Shown: positions 1 to 6,480 of the stretch, in pieces
How the letters are laid out: each line of letters opens with the position of its first letter
How positions within the stretch are numbered: the first letter of the stretch is position 1
Source of the DNA: Bordetella parapertussis
GTDB lineage: Bacteria; Pseudomonadota; Gammaproteobacteria; Burkholderiales; SG8-41
Assembly: GCA_945863085.1 (NCBI GenBank)
Contig: CAMBCD010000154.1
Coordinates: 1-6,565 of the forward strand
DNA: 6,565 bases
Direction: 5' to 3'
Translations under genes and position numbers: made by a program
Notes under the pieces: model-generated
Told to the model about the DNA's origin: nothing
What the model saw: only the letters and a program-made list of their open reading frames with translations
Databases searched by the model: none

Positions 1-1
1 G

Positions 2-205
2 CTCGACGCGGCGCGCCGGCAGCTCGAAGCCGATCCCGAATTCAACCTGGACGAAGTGCTGAAACGCTGGGAACGCGGCTTTGTCGAAGCCGCGCTGGCG
101 CTGACCAACGGCAACCTGTCGCAGGCCGCCAAACGCCTCGGCGTACACCGCACCACGCTCTACAGCCGCATGCAATCCCACGGCGAAGCCGGCGAGGACA
201 AATAA
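2..205 (+). CDS. C-terminal end of a Fis-type HTH transcriptional regulator (probably sigma-54 response regulator), 5' truncated
   Basis: This frame is open from the window edge to TAA at 203-205 and gives 67 residues, so only the C-terminus is present. The end reads as a Fis/HTH_8 DNA-binding domain: an acidic helix containing LDEVLKRWERGFVEAAL, then NGNLSQAAKRLGVHRTTLY, the usual helix-turn-helix of NtrC-family activators, and a short EAGEDK tail. In that family a receiver domain and a sigma-54-interacting AAA+ domain would lie upstream, but neither is visible here. The stop lies 2 bases before the mshM start, so the two genes are probably cotranscribed and translationally coupled. An activator of the pilus operon is a reasonable inference. 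A stand-alone Fis-like protein is less likely but cannot be excluded. Confidence 0.8.
   Translation, partial: LDAARRQLEADPEFNLDEVLKRWERGFVEAALALTNGNLSQAAKRLGVHRTTLYSRMQSHGEAGEDK
194..198 (+). promoter_or_regulatory. Shine-Dalgarno site of mshM, inside the upstream regulator gene
   Basis: GAGGA lies 9 bases before the ATG at 208 and inside the last codons of the regulator gene. It supports the chosen mshM start and coupling of the two genes. Confidence 0.6.
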
Positions 206-207
206 GC

Positions 208-1716
208 ATGTATTACGAACATTTCGGACTGACAGAAGCACCGTTCAAGATCACGCCCAACACCGATTTCTTTTTCGGCGGCGGCAACCGCGGCCCCATC
301 CTTGAGGCGCTGATTTACGCAATCACCCAGGGTGAGGGCATCGTCAAGGTCACCGGTGAAGTCGGCAGCGGCAAGACGATGCTCTGCAGCATGCTGCAGA
401 GCCAGCTGCCCGAGCAGGTGGAGACCGTGTACCTGGCCAACCCCAGCGTCTCGCCCCAGGAAATCCTCCACGCCATCGCCTTCGAAATGCAGCTCGACAT
501 CGCCCGCGATGCCGGCCGGCTCACCGTCATGCATGCGATCCAGGCCTACCTGCTGCAACGCCACGCCGAAGGCAAACGCGTAGTACTGTTCGTCGAAGAG
601 TCGCAGGGCATGCCGATCGAAACGCTGGAAGAAATCCGGCTGCTGTCCAACCTCGAAACCAAATCCGACAAGCTGCTGCAGATCGTGCTGTTCGGCCAGC
701 CCGAGCTCGATGACAACCTGCGCGAGAACCGCATCCGCCAGTTGAAGGAACGCATCACCCACAGCTTCCGGCTGGAACCGCTGACCGCGCCGGAAACCCG
801 TGAATACCTGATGTTCCGCCTGCGCGCCGCGGGTTACCGTGGTCCTGACCTGTTCACCGACGCCATGGTCCGCGAAATCGCGCGCATCTCCGGCGGGCTG
901 ACCCGGCGCATCAACCTGATCACCGACAAGGCGCTGCTCGCTGCCTTCTCGGAAAACACCCACACCATTCGCCAGAAACACATCGATGCTGCCATCCGCG
1001 ACAGCGAATTTGCGCAAAAACAACAGCCCCCGGCGACCCGCCCGCGGGTGCTCCAGGGCATCGTGCTGTTGGGGCTGGGCATGGCCGCGGGTGCCACTTT
1101 GTACGCGGTATTGGGCGCCGGCGGCAAACCCGCGACTGTCGAACCTGCCGCAACCCGGAACGTGCCCACCACCCCCGCACAAACCGCTGCAGCCGCGCCA
1201 ACCGCCCCTGAGGGTATCGAAAAAAACTCAATAAAAACAAATGGTTATGATGAACCTGCGGCGCCGGCTGCAACACCGGGAGGGGTGACGGCAACGACCG
1301 CTGCAGCCCCCACTGCAGCCACGCCCGCCACTGCATCCAGCGAAGCCGCACCAGTCGCCACTGTCCCCGCCGGTAGCAGCGCACTGCTTGAAACCCGGCT
1401 GGCGGCCACTACCGCATGGCTGGCGAGTGCCAAGCCCCAGACTTACACCATCCAGCTGCTCGGTTCGAGCGACGACCAACAGCTTAACCAACATCTCAAA
1501 TTCCTCTCAAACAGCATTGATATCAATAGTCTTTTTGTGTATCGTACAGTTGCTAAAGGTGCGCCGGCACTGACCGTGGTTTGGGGGAGTTTCGACGACC
1601 GAGGCGAAGCCCGAGAGGCAATGGCAAAATTACCGCCTTTCCTGAAAGCTTATCGGCCGTTGCTGCGCACGGTGCAGGGGATCAAAGCGGAAGTCCGGGA
1701 CCAGAAAGCATTGTGA
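208..1716 (+). CDS. mshM: MSHA biogenesis protein MshM: ExeA-like AAA+ ATPase with C-terminal SPOR-like domain
   Basis: The protein has 502 residues. Its N-terminus (YYEHFGLTEAPFKITPN) is typical of ExeA/MshM/GspA-type ATPases. Visible motifs are Walker A GEVGSGKT (50-57), a Walker B-like VVLFVEES (125-132) with Glu where canonical Asp is usual, FGQPEL (162-167), and the arginine-bearing GGLTRRIN (229-236). A hydrophobic segment at about 281-302 should cross the inner membrane. An Ala/Pro/Thr-rich linker follows to about 400. Residues 411-490 (QTYTIQLLGS at 411-420, later VVWGSFDDRGEAREAM) resemble a SPOR domain, which in other proteins binds denuded peptidoglycan. Family knowledge suggests a cytoplasmic ATPase that helps place or assemble the secretin in the cell wall. 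The wall-binding role is inferred from the SPOR-like end. It starts 2 bases after the regulator gene and precedes mshL by 69 bases. The family call is strong, the SPOR call moderate. Confidence 0.9.
   Translation: MYYEHFGLTEAPFKITPNTDFFFGGGNRGPILEALIYAITQGEGIVKVTGEVGSGKTMLCSMLQSQLPEQVETVYLANPSVSPQEILHAIAFEMQLDIARDAGRLTVMHAIQAYLLQRHAEGKRVVLFVEESQGMPIETLEEIRLLSNLETKSDKLLQIVLFGQPELDDNLRENRIRQLKERITHSFRLEPLTAPETREYLMFRLRAAGYRGPDLFTDAMVREIARISGGLTRRINLITDKALLAAFSENTHTIRQKHIDAAIRDSEFAQKQQPPATRPRVLQGIVLLGLGMAAGATLYAVLGAGGKPATVEPAATRNVPTTPAQTAAAAPTAPEGIEKNSIKTNGYDEPAAPAATPGGVTATTAAAPTAATPATASSEAAPVATVPAGSSALLETRLAATTAWLASAKPQTYTIQLLGSSDDQQLNQHLKFLSNSIDINSLFVYRTVAKGAPALTVVWGSFDDRGEAREAMAKLPPFLKAYRPLLRTVQGIKAEVRDQKAL
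381..402. repeat. Perfect 22-bp palindrome inside mshM
   Basis: The half-site GCTCTGCAGCA is followed directly by its exact reverse complement, with no spacer. It lies just after the Walker A codons and encodes part of MLCSMLQSQ. It may be chance from repeated CTGCA units. No function is assigned. Confidence 0.6.
1516..1545 (+). promoter_or_regulatory. Candidate internal sigma-70-like promoter ahead of mshL
   Basis: TTGATA (1517-1522, one mismatch to TTGACA) is followed after 17 bases by TATCGT (1540-1545, four of six to TATAAT). It sits in an AT-rich patch (about 1488-1560) in otherwise GC-rich DNA. The -35 overlaps a perfect 12-bp palindrome, ATTGATATCAAT (1516-1527). It would drive mshL-mshN-mshE from within the mshM 3' end. 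This rests on pattern matching only. Confidence 0.25.
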
Positions 1717-1766
1717 TCAAGAGCGCATGTTGATGTCTGCGAGACGCAAATAACCGTCCGCAATCC

Positions 1767-1774
1767 AAAGGGAG
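1767..1774 (+). promoter_or_regulatory. Shine-Dalgarno site of mshL
   Basis: AAAGGGAG ends 11 bases before the ATG at 1786. The spacing is slightly long but this is the clearest ribosome site in the window. It fixes the mshL start, which otherwise gives an unusually long region before the lipoprotein signal. The rest of the 69-base gap after mshM (1717-1785) shows no terminator hairpin. Confidence 0.65.
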
Positions 1775-1785
1775 TAAGCAGAAAA

Positions 1786-3657
1786 ATGTCCGAACGGTCG
1801 TCCGACCAGAGGCAAGTCCAGCAGGGCGGCCTGCGGAGAACCGGGGCTTCCAATCCGGTTGCCGCCATTGCCCTCGCCTGCAGCGTCGTGCTGCTCGCCG
1901 CTTGCGCGCCGTTCCAGACCAAAGTGCCGCCTTCCGAGGGGCACATCACCACGCCGGCCGCTGCCAAACCCGCCACCGCCATTCCGGAACCCTCCCGCGC
2001 CGCCACGCTGGTGCCTCCGCCCACGGCCCAGGTGAAACCGCAGACTTACAGCGTGGTTGTGCACGAAGTGCCTGTCAAAGAACTGCTGCTGGCGCTCGCC
2101 CGCGACACCAAGCAGAACATCGATATCCACCCCGGCCTCAACGGCCTGGTCAGCCTCAACGCCATCAACGAGACGCTGCCGGCGATCCTTGAACGCCTGA
2201 CCAAACAGGTCAACCTGCGTTACCGGACCGAAGGCAACACCATCATCGTCTCGCCCGACGTGGCTTATGTGAAAACCTATCGCGTCAACTACGTCAACAT
2301 GACGCGTGACACCACATCGAACATCGGCGTTTCCGGTGAAATCTCCACCACATCCGCAGCCGGCGGTAGTGGCAGTAGCGCCACCACCTCGGGTTCAAAC
2401 ACCACGGTACGCTCGACCTCAAGCAACAATTTCTGGGATGAACTGCGCAACAACATCCGCGCCATCCTGAACTCGACCCGCCTGCAGACGCTGAGCACCG
2501 ATGCACGTAACGAGCGCCTGGCCTTGGTCAAGCAGGAGCAGGACAACCGTGTGCGGCAAATCGAGGCCGCGAGCAAGGCCCTCACCGGCGCCGCCCCACT
2601 GGCCTCGACTGTGATCAGCGCCCAGGGTGCCAACCAGCAGCAGGCTTCGCTGGTCCCGGATGACGTAGTGGTCAATCCTGTGTCCGGCACCATTACCATC
2701 AACGCTACCGACAGCCAGCACCAGCTGATCCAGCGGCATCTCGACAGTGTGACCTCGGCGGTCCAGCGCCAGGTGCTGATCGAGGCCACCATCGTCGAAG
2801 TCATCCTGTCGGATGCCTTCCAGGCCGGCATCGACTGGAGCCGGCTGCCAATCAGCGGCGGATTGTCGATCACGCAGGCACTGCTCGGCGGCTTCAATAC
2901 CGCGGCCACCGCCGCCGGCGCAACTGCCGGCAATGCCTTGACGATCGCCTACACCAACCCGACCACCAATATCGGCAACATCAGCGGCACCGTGAAACTG
3001 CTCGAGGAATTCGGCAACTCGCGCGTATTGTCCAGCCCGAAGCTGATGGCGATGAACAACCAGACCGCGCTGCTCAAGGTCGTCGACAACCTGGTCTATT
3101 TCGAGATCAAGGCCGACACCACTACGCCGACCACCGGCCCCACCCTGACCACGTTCAACACCACGGCAAAAAGCGTATCCGTCGGCGTGGTGATGGGCGT
3201 CACGCCGCAGATCAACGAGGACGGCCGCGTGCTTCTGAACGTGCGGCCCACGGTCACCCGACTGAACTCGCAGCAACCCTTCGTCAACGATCCCAATCCG
3301 AGTCTGTGTGACGCCGCCCGCACGAATTGCATTGCCAACCCGGTTCCGCAGATCCAGGTCCGAGAAATGGAATCGGTATTGCAGGTCGTCAGCGGCCAAA
3401 CCGTCATTCTCGGCGGCCTGATGCAGGACAACGCGAGCGTCGCACGTGAGCAGATACCGGGAACCGACAGTCTGGGCGAACCCATGGCCAACCTGTTCCG
3501 TTTCCGTGACCAGCGCGCGCGGAAAAGCGAGCTGGTGATTTTCCTGCGCCCGACCGTAATAGCCAATCCATCGCTGGACAGCGATGAACTCAAATTCTTC
3601 CAGCGTTTCCTGCCGCAAGCCGAATCCAGGCCCGCGCCGCCCCCGCCCGCCCGATGA
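1786..3657 (+). CDS. mshL: MSHA biogenesis protein MshL: lipoprotein secretin, outer-membrane pilus channel
   Basis: The 623-residue protein has a lipoprotein signal: a long polar N-region (1-24), a hydrophobic stretch, then lipobox LAAC with the predicted lipidated Cys40. Residues from 86 to about 160 look like a secretin/TonB short N-terminal (STN) domain. A Ser/Gly/Thr-rich loop (about 181-214) precedes NFWDEL (215-220), as expected in MshL. A second N-domain lies near 290-345. The secretin core spans about 403-593 and includes VSGQTVILGGLMQDN (535-549), IPGTDSLGEPMANLFRF (557-573) and ELVIFLRPT. Secretins form a large homomultimeric ring in the outer membrane through which the pilus passes. 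Cys508 and Cys515 (CDAARTNC) lie inside the secretin core and could form a disulfide in the periplasm. The stop overlaps the next start by four bases (ATGA). PilQ or GspD are alternatives, but the MSHA neighbours and the loop favour MshL. Confidence 0.93.
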   Translation: MSERSSDQRQVQQGGLRRTGASNPVAAIALACSVVLLAACAPFQTKVPPSEGHITTPAAAKPATAIPEPSRAATLVPPPTAQVKPQTYSVVVHEVPVKELLLALARDTKQNIDIHPGLNGLVSLNAINETLPAILERLTKQVNLRYRTEGNTIIVSPDVAYVKTYRVNYVNMTRDTTSNIGVSGEISTTSAAGGSGSSATTSGSNTTVRSTSSNNFWDELRNNIRAILNSTRLQTLSTDARNERLALVKQEQDNRVRQIEAASKALTGAAPLASTVISAQGANQQQASLVPDDVVVNPVSGTITINATDSQHQLIQRHLDSVTSAVQRQVLIEATIVEVILSDAFQAGIDWSRLPISGGLSITQALLGGFNTAATAAGATAGNALTIAYTNPTTNIGNISGTVKLLEEFGNSRVLSSPKLMAMNNQTALLKVVDNLVYFEIKADTTTPTTGPTLTTFNTTAKSVSVGVVMGVTPQINEDGRVLLNVRPTVTRLNSQQPFVNDPNPSLCDAARTNCIANPVPQIQVREMESVLQVVSGQTVILGGLMQDNASVAREQIPGTDSLGEPMANLFRFRDQRARKSELVIFLRPTVIANPSLDSDELKFFQRFLPQAESRPAPPPPAR

Positions 3658-4391
3658 GCCTGTTGATGAAGGCCTTGGAAAAGGCCGCCAAGGATCGTGG
3701 CGAAACCCGGCAGCCGCCGGCCACGCCAGCGGAAACTGCCGCCGGGCCTGCGCCCGCCACGCCGTCGCCGGCGATGGAATTGTCGCTGGAACCGCTGCAG
3801 GCCGACGCACCTGCAACGCCTTCGCCCGCAGAATCCGCAACACCGCGCACCGCGGCCAAACCCCGCAACGACCGCAACCAGGCACGCGCCGCGACGGTGA
3901 TGCAGGCCACTGCACGGCCGGCAGCAACCACGACCAGCGCCCGGACCCGCATCCGTCCGGCGATGGCGTTCGGCTTGGCGGCTGGTCTCGTCGCACTGGG
4001 TTTTGCGGTCTACGTCTACCTGCAGATCACCAATCCCGGCATGTTCATCCGCCAGGCACCGCCGCCAAAACCGTTGACACCGCTGACCCAGGCCCCCGCG
4101 CCGGCACAGACACCGATTGCAACCGGCACCGTCGTCCTCCCCGCGGATGCCACCGCGCAACAGCATCCAGGTCAGCGCGGGCACTGCGGAACCGCAACTC
4201 AATCCGCAGCTGGGACAGGCCTACGCTGCGCTGCAGTCGGGAAAACTCGATGCCGCGCGCCAGCTCTACGGCGACGCCGCGCGCAGCGAGCCGCGCAATA
4301 TCAACGCCCTGCTCGGGCTGGCCGCGATTGCGCTGCAGGAAGGCCGGACCGAGGACGCCAGCCGGCTGTATTTCAACGTACTCGAGCTTGA
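3654..4391 (+). CDS. mshN: MshN-like membrane-anchored protein, N-terminal part of a frameshifted gene
   Basis: The ATG overlaps the mshL stop (ATGA, 3654-3657). No Shine-Dalgarno sequence precedes it, so it probably depends on reinitiation after mshL. The start MSLLMKALEKAAKDR is a short amphipathic helix, presumably cytoplasmic. A Pro/Ala/Thr-rich linker follows, then one transmembrane segment at about residues 104-124 (AFGLAAGLVALGFAVYVYLQ), then a proline-rich stretch to about residue 162 (base 4139). Beyond roughly 4140-4160 this frame becomes Arg/Ala-rich, low-complexity sequence, while the neighbouring frame carries TPR repeats. The last 80 or so residues, to the stop at 4391, are therefore probably out-of-frame readthrough. 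Joined to the 4117-4770 ORF it would give a protein of about 370 residues, the expected layout of MshN: a bitopic inner-membrane protein with periplasmic TPRs. The symbol rests on position and layout as well as motifs. Confidence 0.7.
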   Translation: MSLLMKALEKAAKDRGETRQPPATPAETAAGPAPATPSPAMELSLEPLQADAPATPSPAESATPRTAAKPRNDRNQARAATVMQATARPAATTTSARTRIRPAMAFGLAAGLVALGFAVYVYLQITNPGMFIRQAPPPKPLTPLTQAPAPAQTPIATGTVVLPADATAQQHPGQRGHCGTATQSAAGTGLRCAAVGKTRCRAPALRRRRAQRAAQYQRPARAGRDCAAGRPDRGRQPAVFQRTRA

Positions 4392-4770
4392 ACCGCGCAA
4401 TGCCTACGCGCAGACCGGCCTGATCGCGATGATGGGCCGCGCCGACCCGATCGCCGCGGAAACCAGGTTGAAGCAGCTGATCGCCCGCGAACCGCAGGCC
4501 GCGCTCTATTTCACTCTGGGCAATCTGTACGGCGACCAGTCACGCTGGGCCGAAGCGCAGCAGGCTTATTTCCAGGCGCACCAGCTGGAACCGGCCAATC
4601 CCGATTACGCCTACAACCTTGCAGTCGGACTCGAACATGTCGGCCAGCCGAAACTGGCCGCCACCTTCTACCAGCGCGCGGTCGATCAGGCCCGGAACAA
4701 AAACCGCGTCGGGTTCAATCCGGCCCAAGCGCAGGACCGCATCCGTCAACTCGCCGCACAGCCGCAATAA
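4117..4770 (+). CDS. mshN: MshN-like TPR protein, C-terminal part of a frameshifted gene
   Basis: This frame is one base ahead of the 3654 ORF. The ATG at 4117 is probably not a real start: its first residues are antisense-looking and it has no ribosome site. Convincing protein begins near base 4159 (NSIQVSAG). From about 4207 there are roughly four to five tetratricopeptide-like repeats, for example LGQAYAALQSGKLDAARQLY, LLGLAAIALQEGRTEDASRL, LGNLYGDQSRWAEAQQAYF and LAVGLEHVGQPKLAATFYQ. TPRs are protein-protein scaffolds. In MshN they should lie in the periplasm after the membrane anchor encoded upstream. The TAA at 4768-4770 is 24 bases before mshE. The repeat pattern and composition look under selection, so either the gene was broken recently or the shift is a sequence error. 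Confidence 0.75.
   Translation: MQPAPSSSPRMPPRNSIQVSAGTAEPQLNPQLGQAYAALQSGKLDAARQLYGDAARSEPRNINALLGLAAIALQEGRTEDASRLYFNVLELEPRNAYAQTGLIAMMGRADPIAAETRLKQLIAREPQAALYFTLGNLYGDQSRWAEAQQAYFQAHQLEPANPDYAYNLAVGLEHVGQPKLAATFYQRAVDQARNKNRVGFNPAQAQDRIRQLAAQPQ
4131..4160 (+). other. Apparent +1 frameshift in mshN
   Basis: Upstream of here the gene-like sequence reads in the frame of base 3654, and downstream in that of base 4117. One extra base (or two missing) within this interval explains both. The CCCC run at 4139-4142 is a plausible site: dropping one C joins the frames in proline-rich linker. Nothing in the sequence pins the exact base. Confidence 0.7.
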
Positions 4771-4794
4771 CGGGCCCGGGCATTAGCAACTGCG

Positions 4795-6480
4795 ATGGCC
4801 GAACAACGGAAAAAACTACGGCTGGGTGAACTGCTGGTGCAGCAGGGGCTGATCACCAAAGATCAGCTCGCGATCGTTCTCGCCGAACAGCGCAACAGCA
4901 ACATTCCCCTCGGCCGCCTGCTGGTCAGGCTCGGTTTCGTCACCGAAACGGCGATCCGCGACATCATGGCGCGCACCGTCGGCCAGGAATCAATCGACCT
5001 CGCCCAGGTCGTCGCCGACGCGGAAGCCTTGAGCCTGGTGCCCGAGGATTTCGCGCGCCGCAACCACGTATTGCCGATCGCCTACGATCCCGCCGACCAG
5101 GTGCTGACCATCGCGACGACGGAAATTTTCAACGTCGTCGCACTCGACCAGTTGCGTGCACTGCTGGGACCCCAGGTGGAACTCAAGGCGCAGCTCGCCG
5201 CCGAGGCGCAGCTCAGCGACTATATCGATCTGTTCTACGGCCACGAACTGTCGGTCGATGGCATCCTCACCGAAATCGAAACCGGCGAAATCGACTACGA
5301 AAGCCTGCAGGCCGGTGGCGACGAGTACACCCAGCCGATGGTGCGGCTGGTCAACGCCATCCTGGTTGATGCCGTCAAACGCGGCGCATCCGACATCCAT
5401 TTCGAGCCGGAATATGCGTTCATGCGCATCCGCTACCGTATCGACGGCGTGCTGGAAACCGTGCGCAGCCTGCACAAGACCTACATGCCCGGCATCACCG
5501 TGCGGGTAAAAGTGGTCAGTGAAATGAACATCGCGGAAACCCGCGCCCCGCAGGACGGCCGGCTGTCGCTGACACTCAACGGCCGACCGATCGATTTTCG
5601 CGTCTCCACGCAACCGACGATTTACGGCGAAAACATCGTGCTGCGCGTGCTCGACCGCGAAAAATCCATCGTCAACCTCGACCGCATGAACCTGCCCGCC
5701 GAAACCATGGCAAAGCTGGAAATGATGCTGGCGCGGCCGGAAGGCATCCTCGTCGTCACCGGCCCCACCGGCAGCGGCAAAACCACCACACTGTATTCGC
5801 TGCTGGCCCAGGTCAATGACGAGACCGTCAACATCATGACGCTGGAAGACCCGGTCGAATATCCGCTGACCCTGATGCGCCAGACCTCGGTTAACGAAGT
5901 GGCGCGCATGGATTTCGCCAACGGCATCCGCTCGATCATGCGTCAGGACCCGGACATCATCCTGGTCGGCGAGGTGCGCGACCGCGAAACCGCCGAGATG
6001 GCCTTCCGCGCCGCGATGACCGGCCACCAGGTGTTCACCACGCTGCACACCAACTCGGCGCTGGGCGCTTTCCCGCGGCTACTCGACATCGGCGTACAAC
6101 CGGACATCATGGCCGGCAACATCATCGGCATCATCGCCCAGCGCCTGGTGCGCCTGTTGTGTACGCACTGCAAGGAAGCCTACGCACCGTCGCAGGAAGA
6201 ACGCGCACTGCTCGGCGTCGCTGCGGACTCGGCGTCCTTCCTCTACCGCCCGGTAGGCTGCAAACACTGTTCGAACAAGGGATACCGCGGTCGCACCCCG
6301 ATCATGGAACTGCTGGTAATGCCATCAAGTGCGCGGGTGACGCCTTCTTCGGCCAGTGAGCGGAAACCTTTCGAAACAGCTTCAGCGCGCAGTTCTTTTG
6401 CCGTGGCACGGCGGGCAACCAGTTCATCGATGTCGCCGTCCATCACCAGCAGTTCCATGATCGGCGTGCGGCCGCGATAA
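4795..6480 (+). CDS. mshE: MSHA pilus extension ATPase MshE (GspE/PilB family), with abnormal C-terminus
   Basis: This hexameric cytoplasmic ATPase drives pilin polymerisation. The N-terminal MshEN domain has a complete c-di-GMP motif: RLG at 9-11, G18, L25, L29 and Q32, the same Arg9/Gln32 numbering as reported for Vibrio cholerae MshE. A second motif at about 38-61 starts with PLG and lacks the terminal Gln. ATPase motifs are Walker A GPTGSGKT (323-330), Asp box TLEDPVEY (349-356), Walker B DPDIILVGEVRD (385-396) and His box TGHQVFTTLHTNSA (409-422). Zinc-type cysteine pairs lie at 456/459 and 489/492. Sequence is family-like to about residue 509 (base 6321, ELLVM). The last 52 residues (6322-6480) are antisense to a second mshE copy on the reverse strand, so the true C-terminus is missing. 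The ATG is 24 bases after the TPR ORF, with no clear Shine-Dalgarno. PilB or GspE are less likely given the mshL/mshM context. Confidence 0.92.
   Translation: MAEQRKKLRLGELLVQQGLITKDQLAIVLAEQRNSNIPLGRLLVRLGFVTETAIRDIMARTVGQESIDLAQVVADAEALSLVPEDFARRNHVLPIAYDPADQVLTIATTEIFNVVALDQLRALLGPQVELKAQLAAEAQLSDYIDLFYGHELSVDGILTEIETGEIDYESLQAGGDEYTQPMVRLVNAILVDAVKRGASDIHFEPEYAFMRIRYRIDGVLETVRSLHKTYMPGITVRVKVVSEMNIAETRAPQDGRLSLTLNGRPIDFRVSTQPTIYGENIVLRVLDREKSIVNLDRMNLPAETMAKLEMMLARPEGILVVTGPTGSGKTTTLYSLLAQVNDETVNIMTLEDPVEYPLTLMRQTSVNEVARMDFANGIRSIMRQDPDIILVGEVRDRETAEMAFRAAMTGHQVFTTLHTNSALGAFPRLLDIGVQPDIMAGNIIGIIAQRLVRLLCTHCKEAYAPSQEERALLGVAADSASFLYRPVGCKHCSNKGYRGRTPIMELLVMPSSARVTPSSASERKPFETASARSSFAVARRATSSSMSPSITSSSMIGVRPR

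Noticed and set aside
1246..1251. TATGAT as a -10 promoter element
   Set aside because: No acceptable -35 lies 16-18 bases upstream, and it is over 500 bases from mshL.
1738..1748. Short inverted repeat TGCG-AGA-CGCA between mshM and mshL as a terminator
   Set aside because: The stem is only four base pairs and no T-run follows. Downstream genes belong to the same pathway.
2419..3996. Long reverse-strand ORF (525 codons) across mshL and mshN, and similar long antisense ORFs at 160-1182, 3096-4202 and 4990-6048
   Set aside because: They lie opposite well-recognised genes, have Arg/Gly/Ala/His-rich composition and no domains. Such antisense frames are common in GC-rich coding DNA.
4139..4145. 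Programmed +1 frameshifting in mshN
   Set aside because: CCC-G could slip, but no nearby stop codon, internal ribosome site or clear stimulatory structure is seen. An indel is simpler.
3584..4423. Forward ORF of 279 codons overlapping the mshL end and mshN
   Set aside because: It is Arg/Pro-rich with no motif. The membrane anchor and TPR repeats lie in the other two frames.
4771..4794. GC-rich palindromic CGGGCCCG before mshE as an operator or terminator
   Set aside because: It is only eight bases with no loop or T-run, so it is expected by chance in GC-rich DNA.
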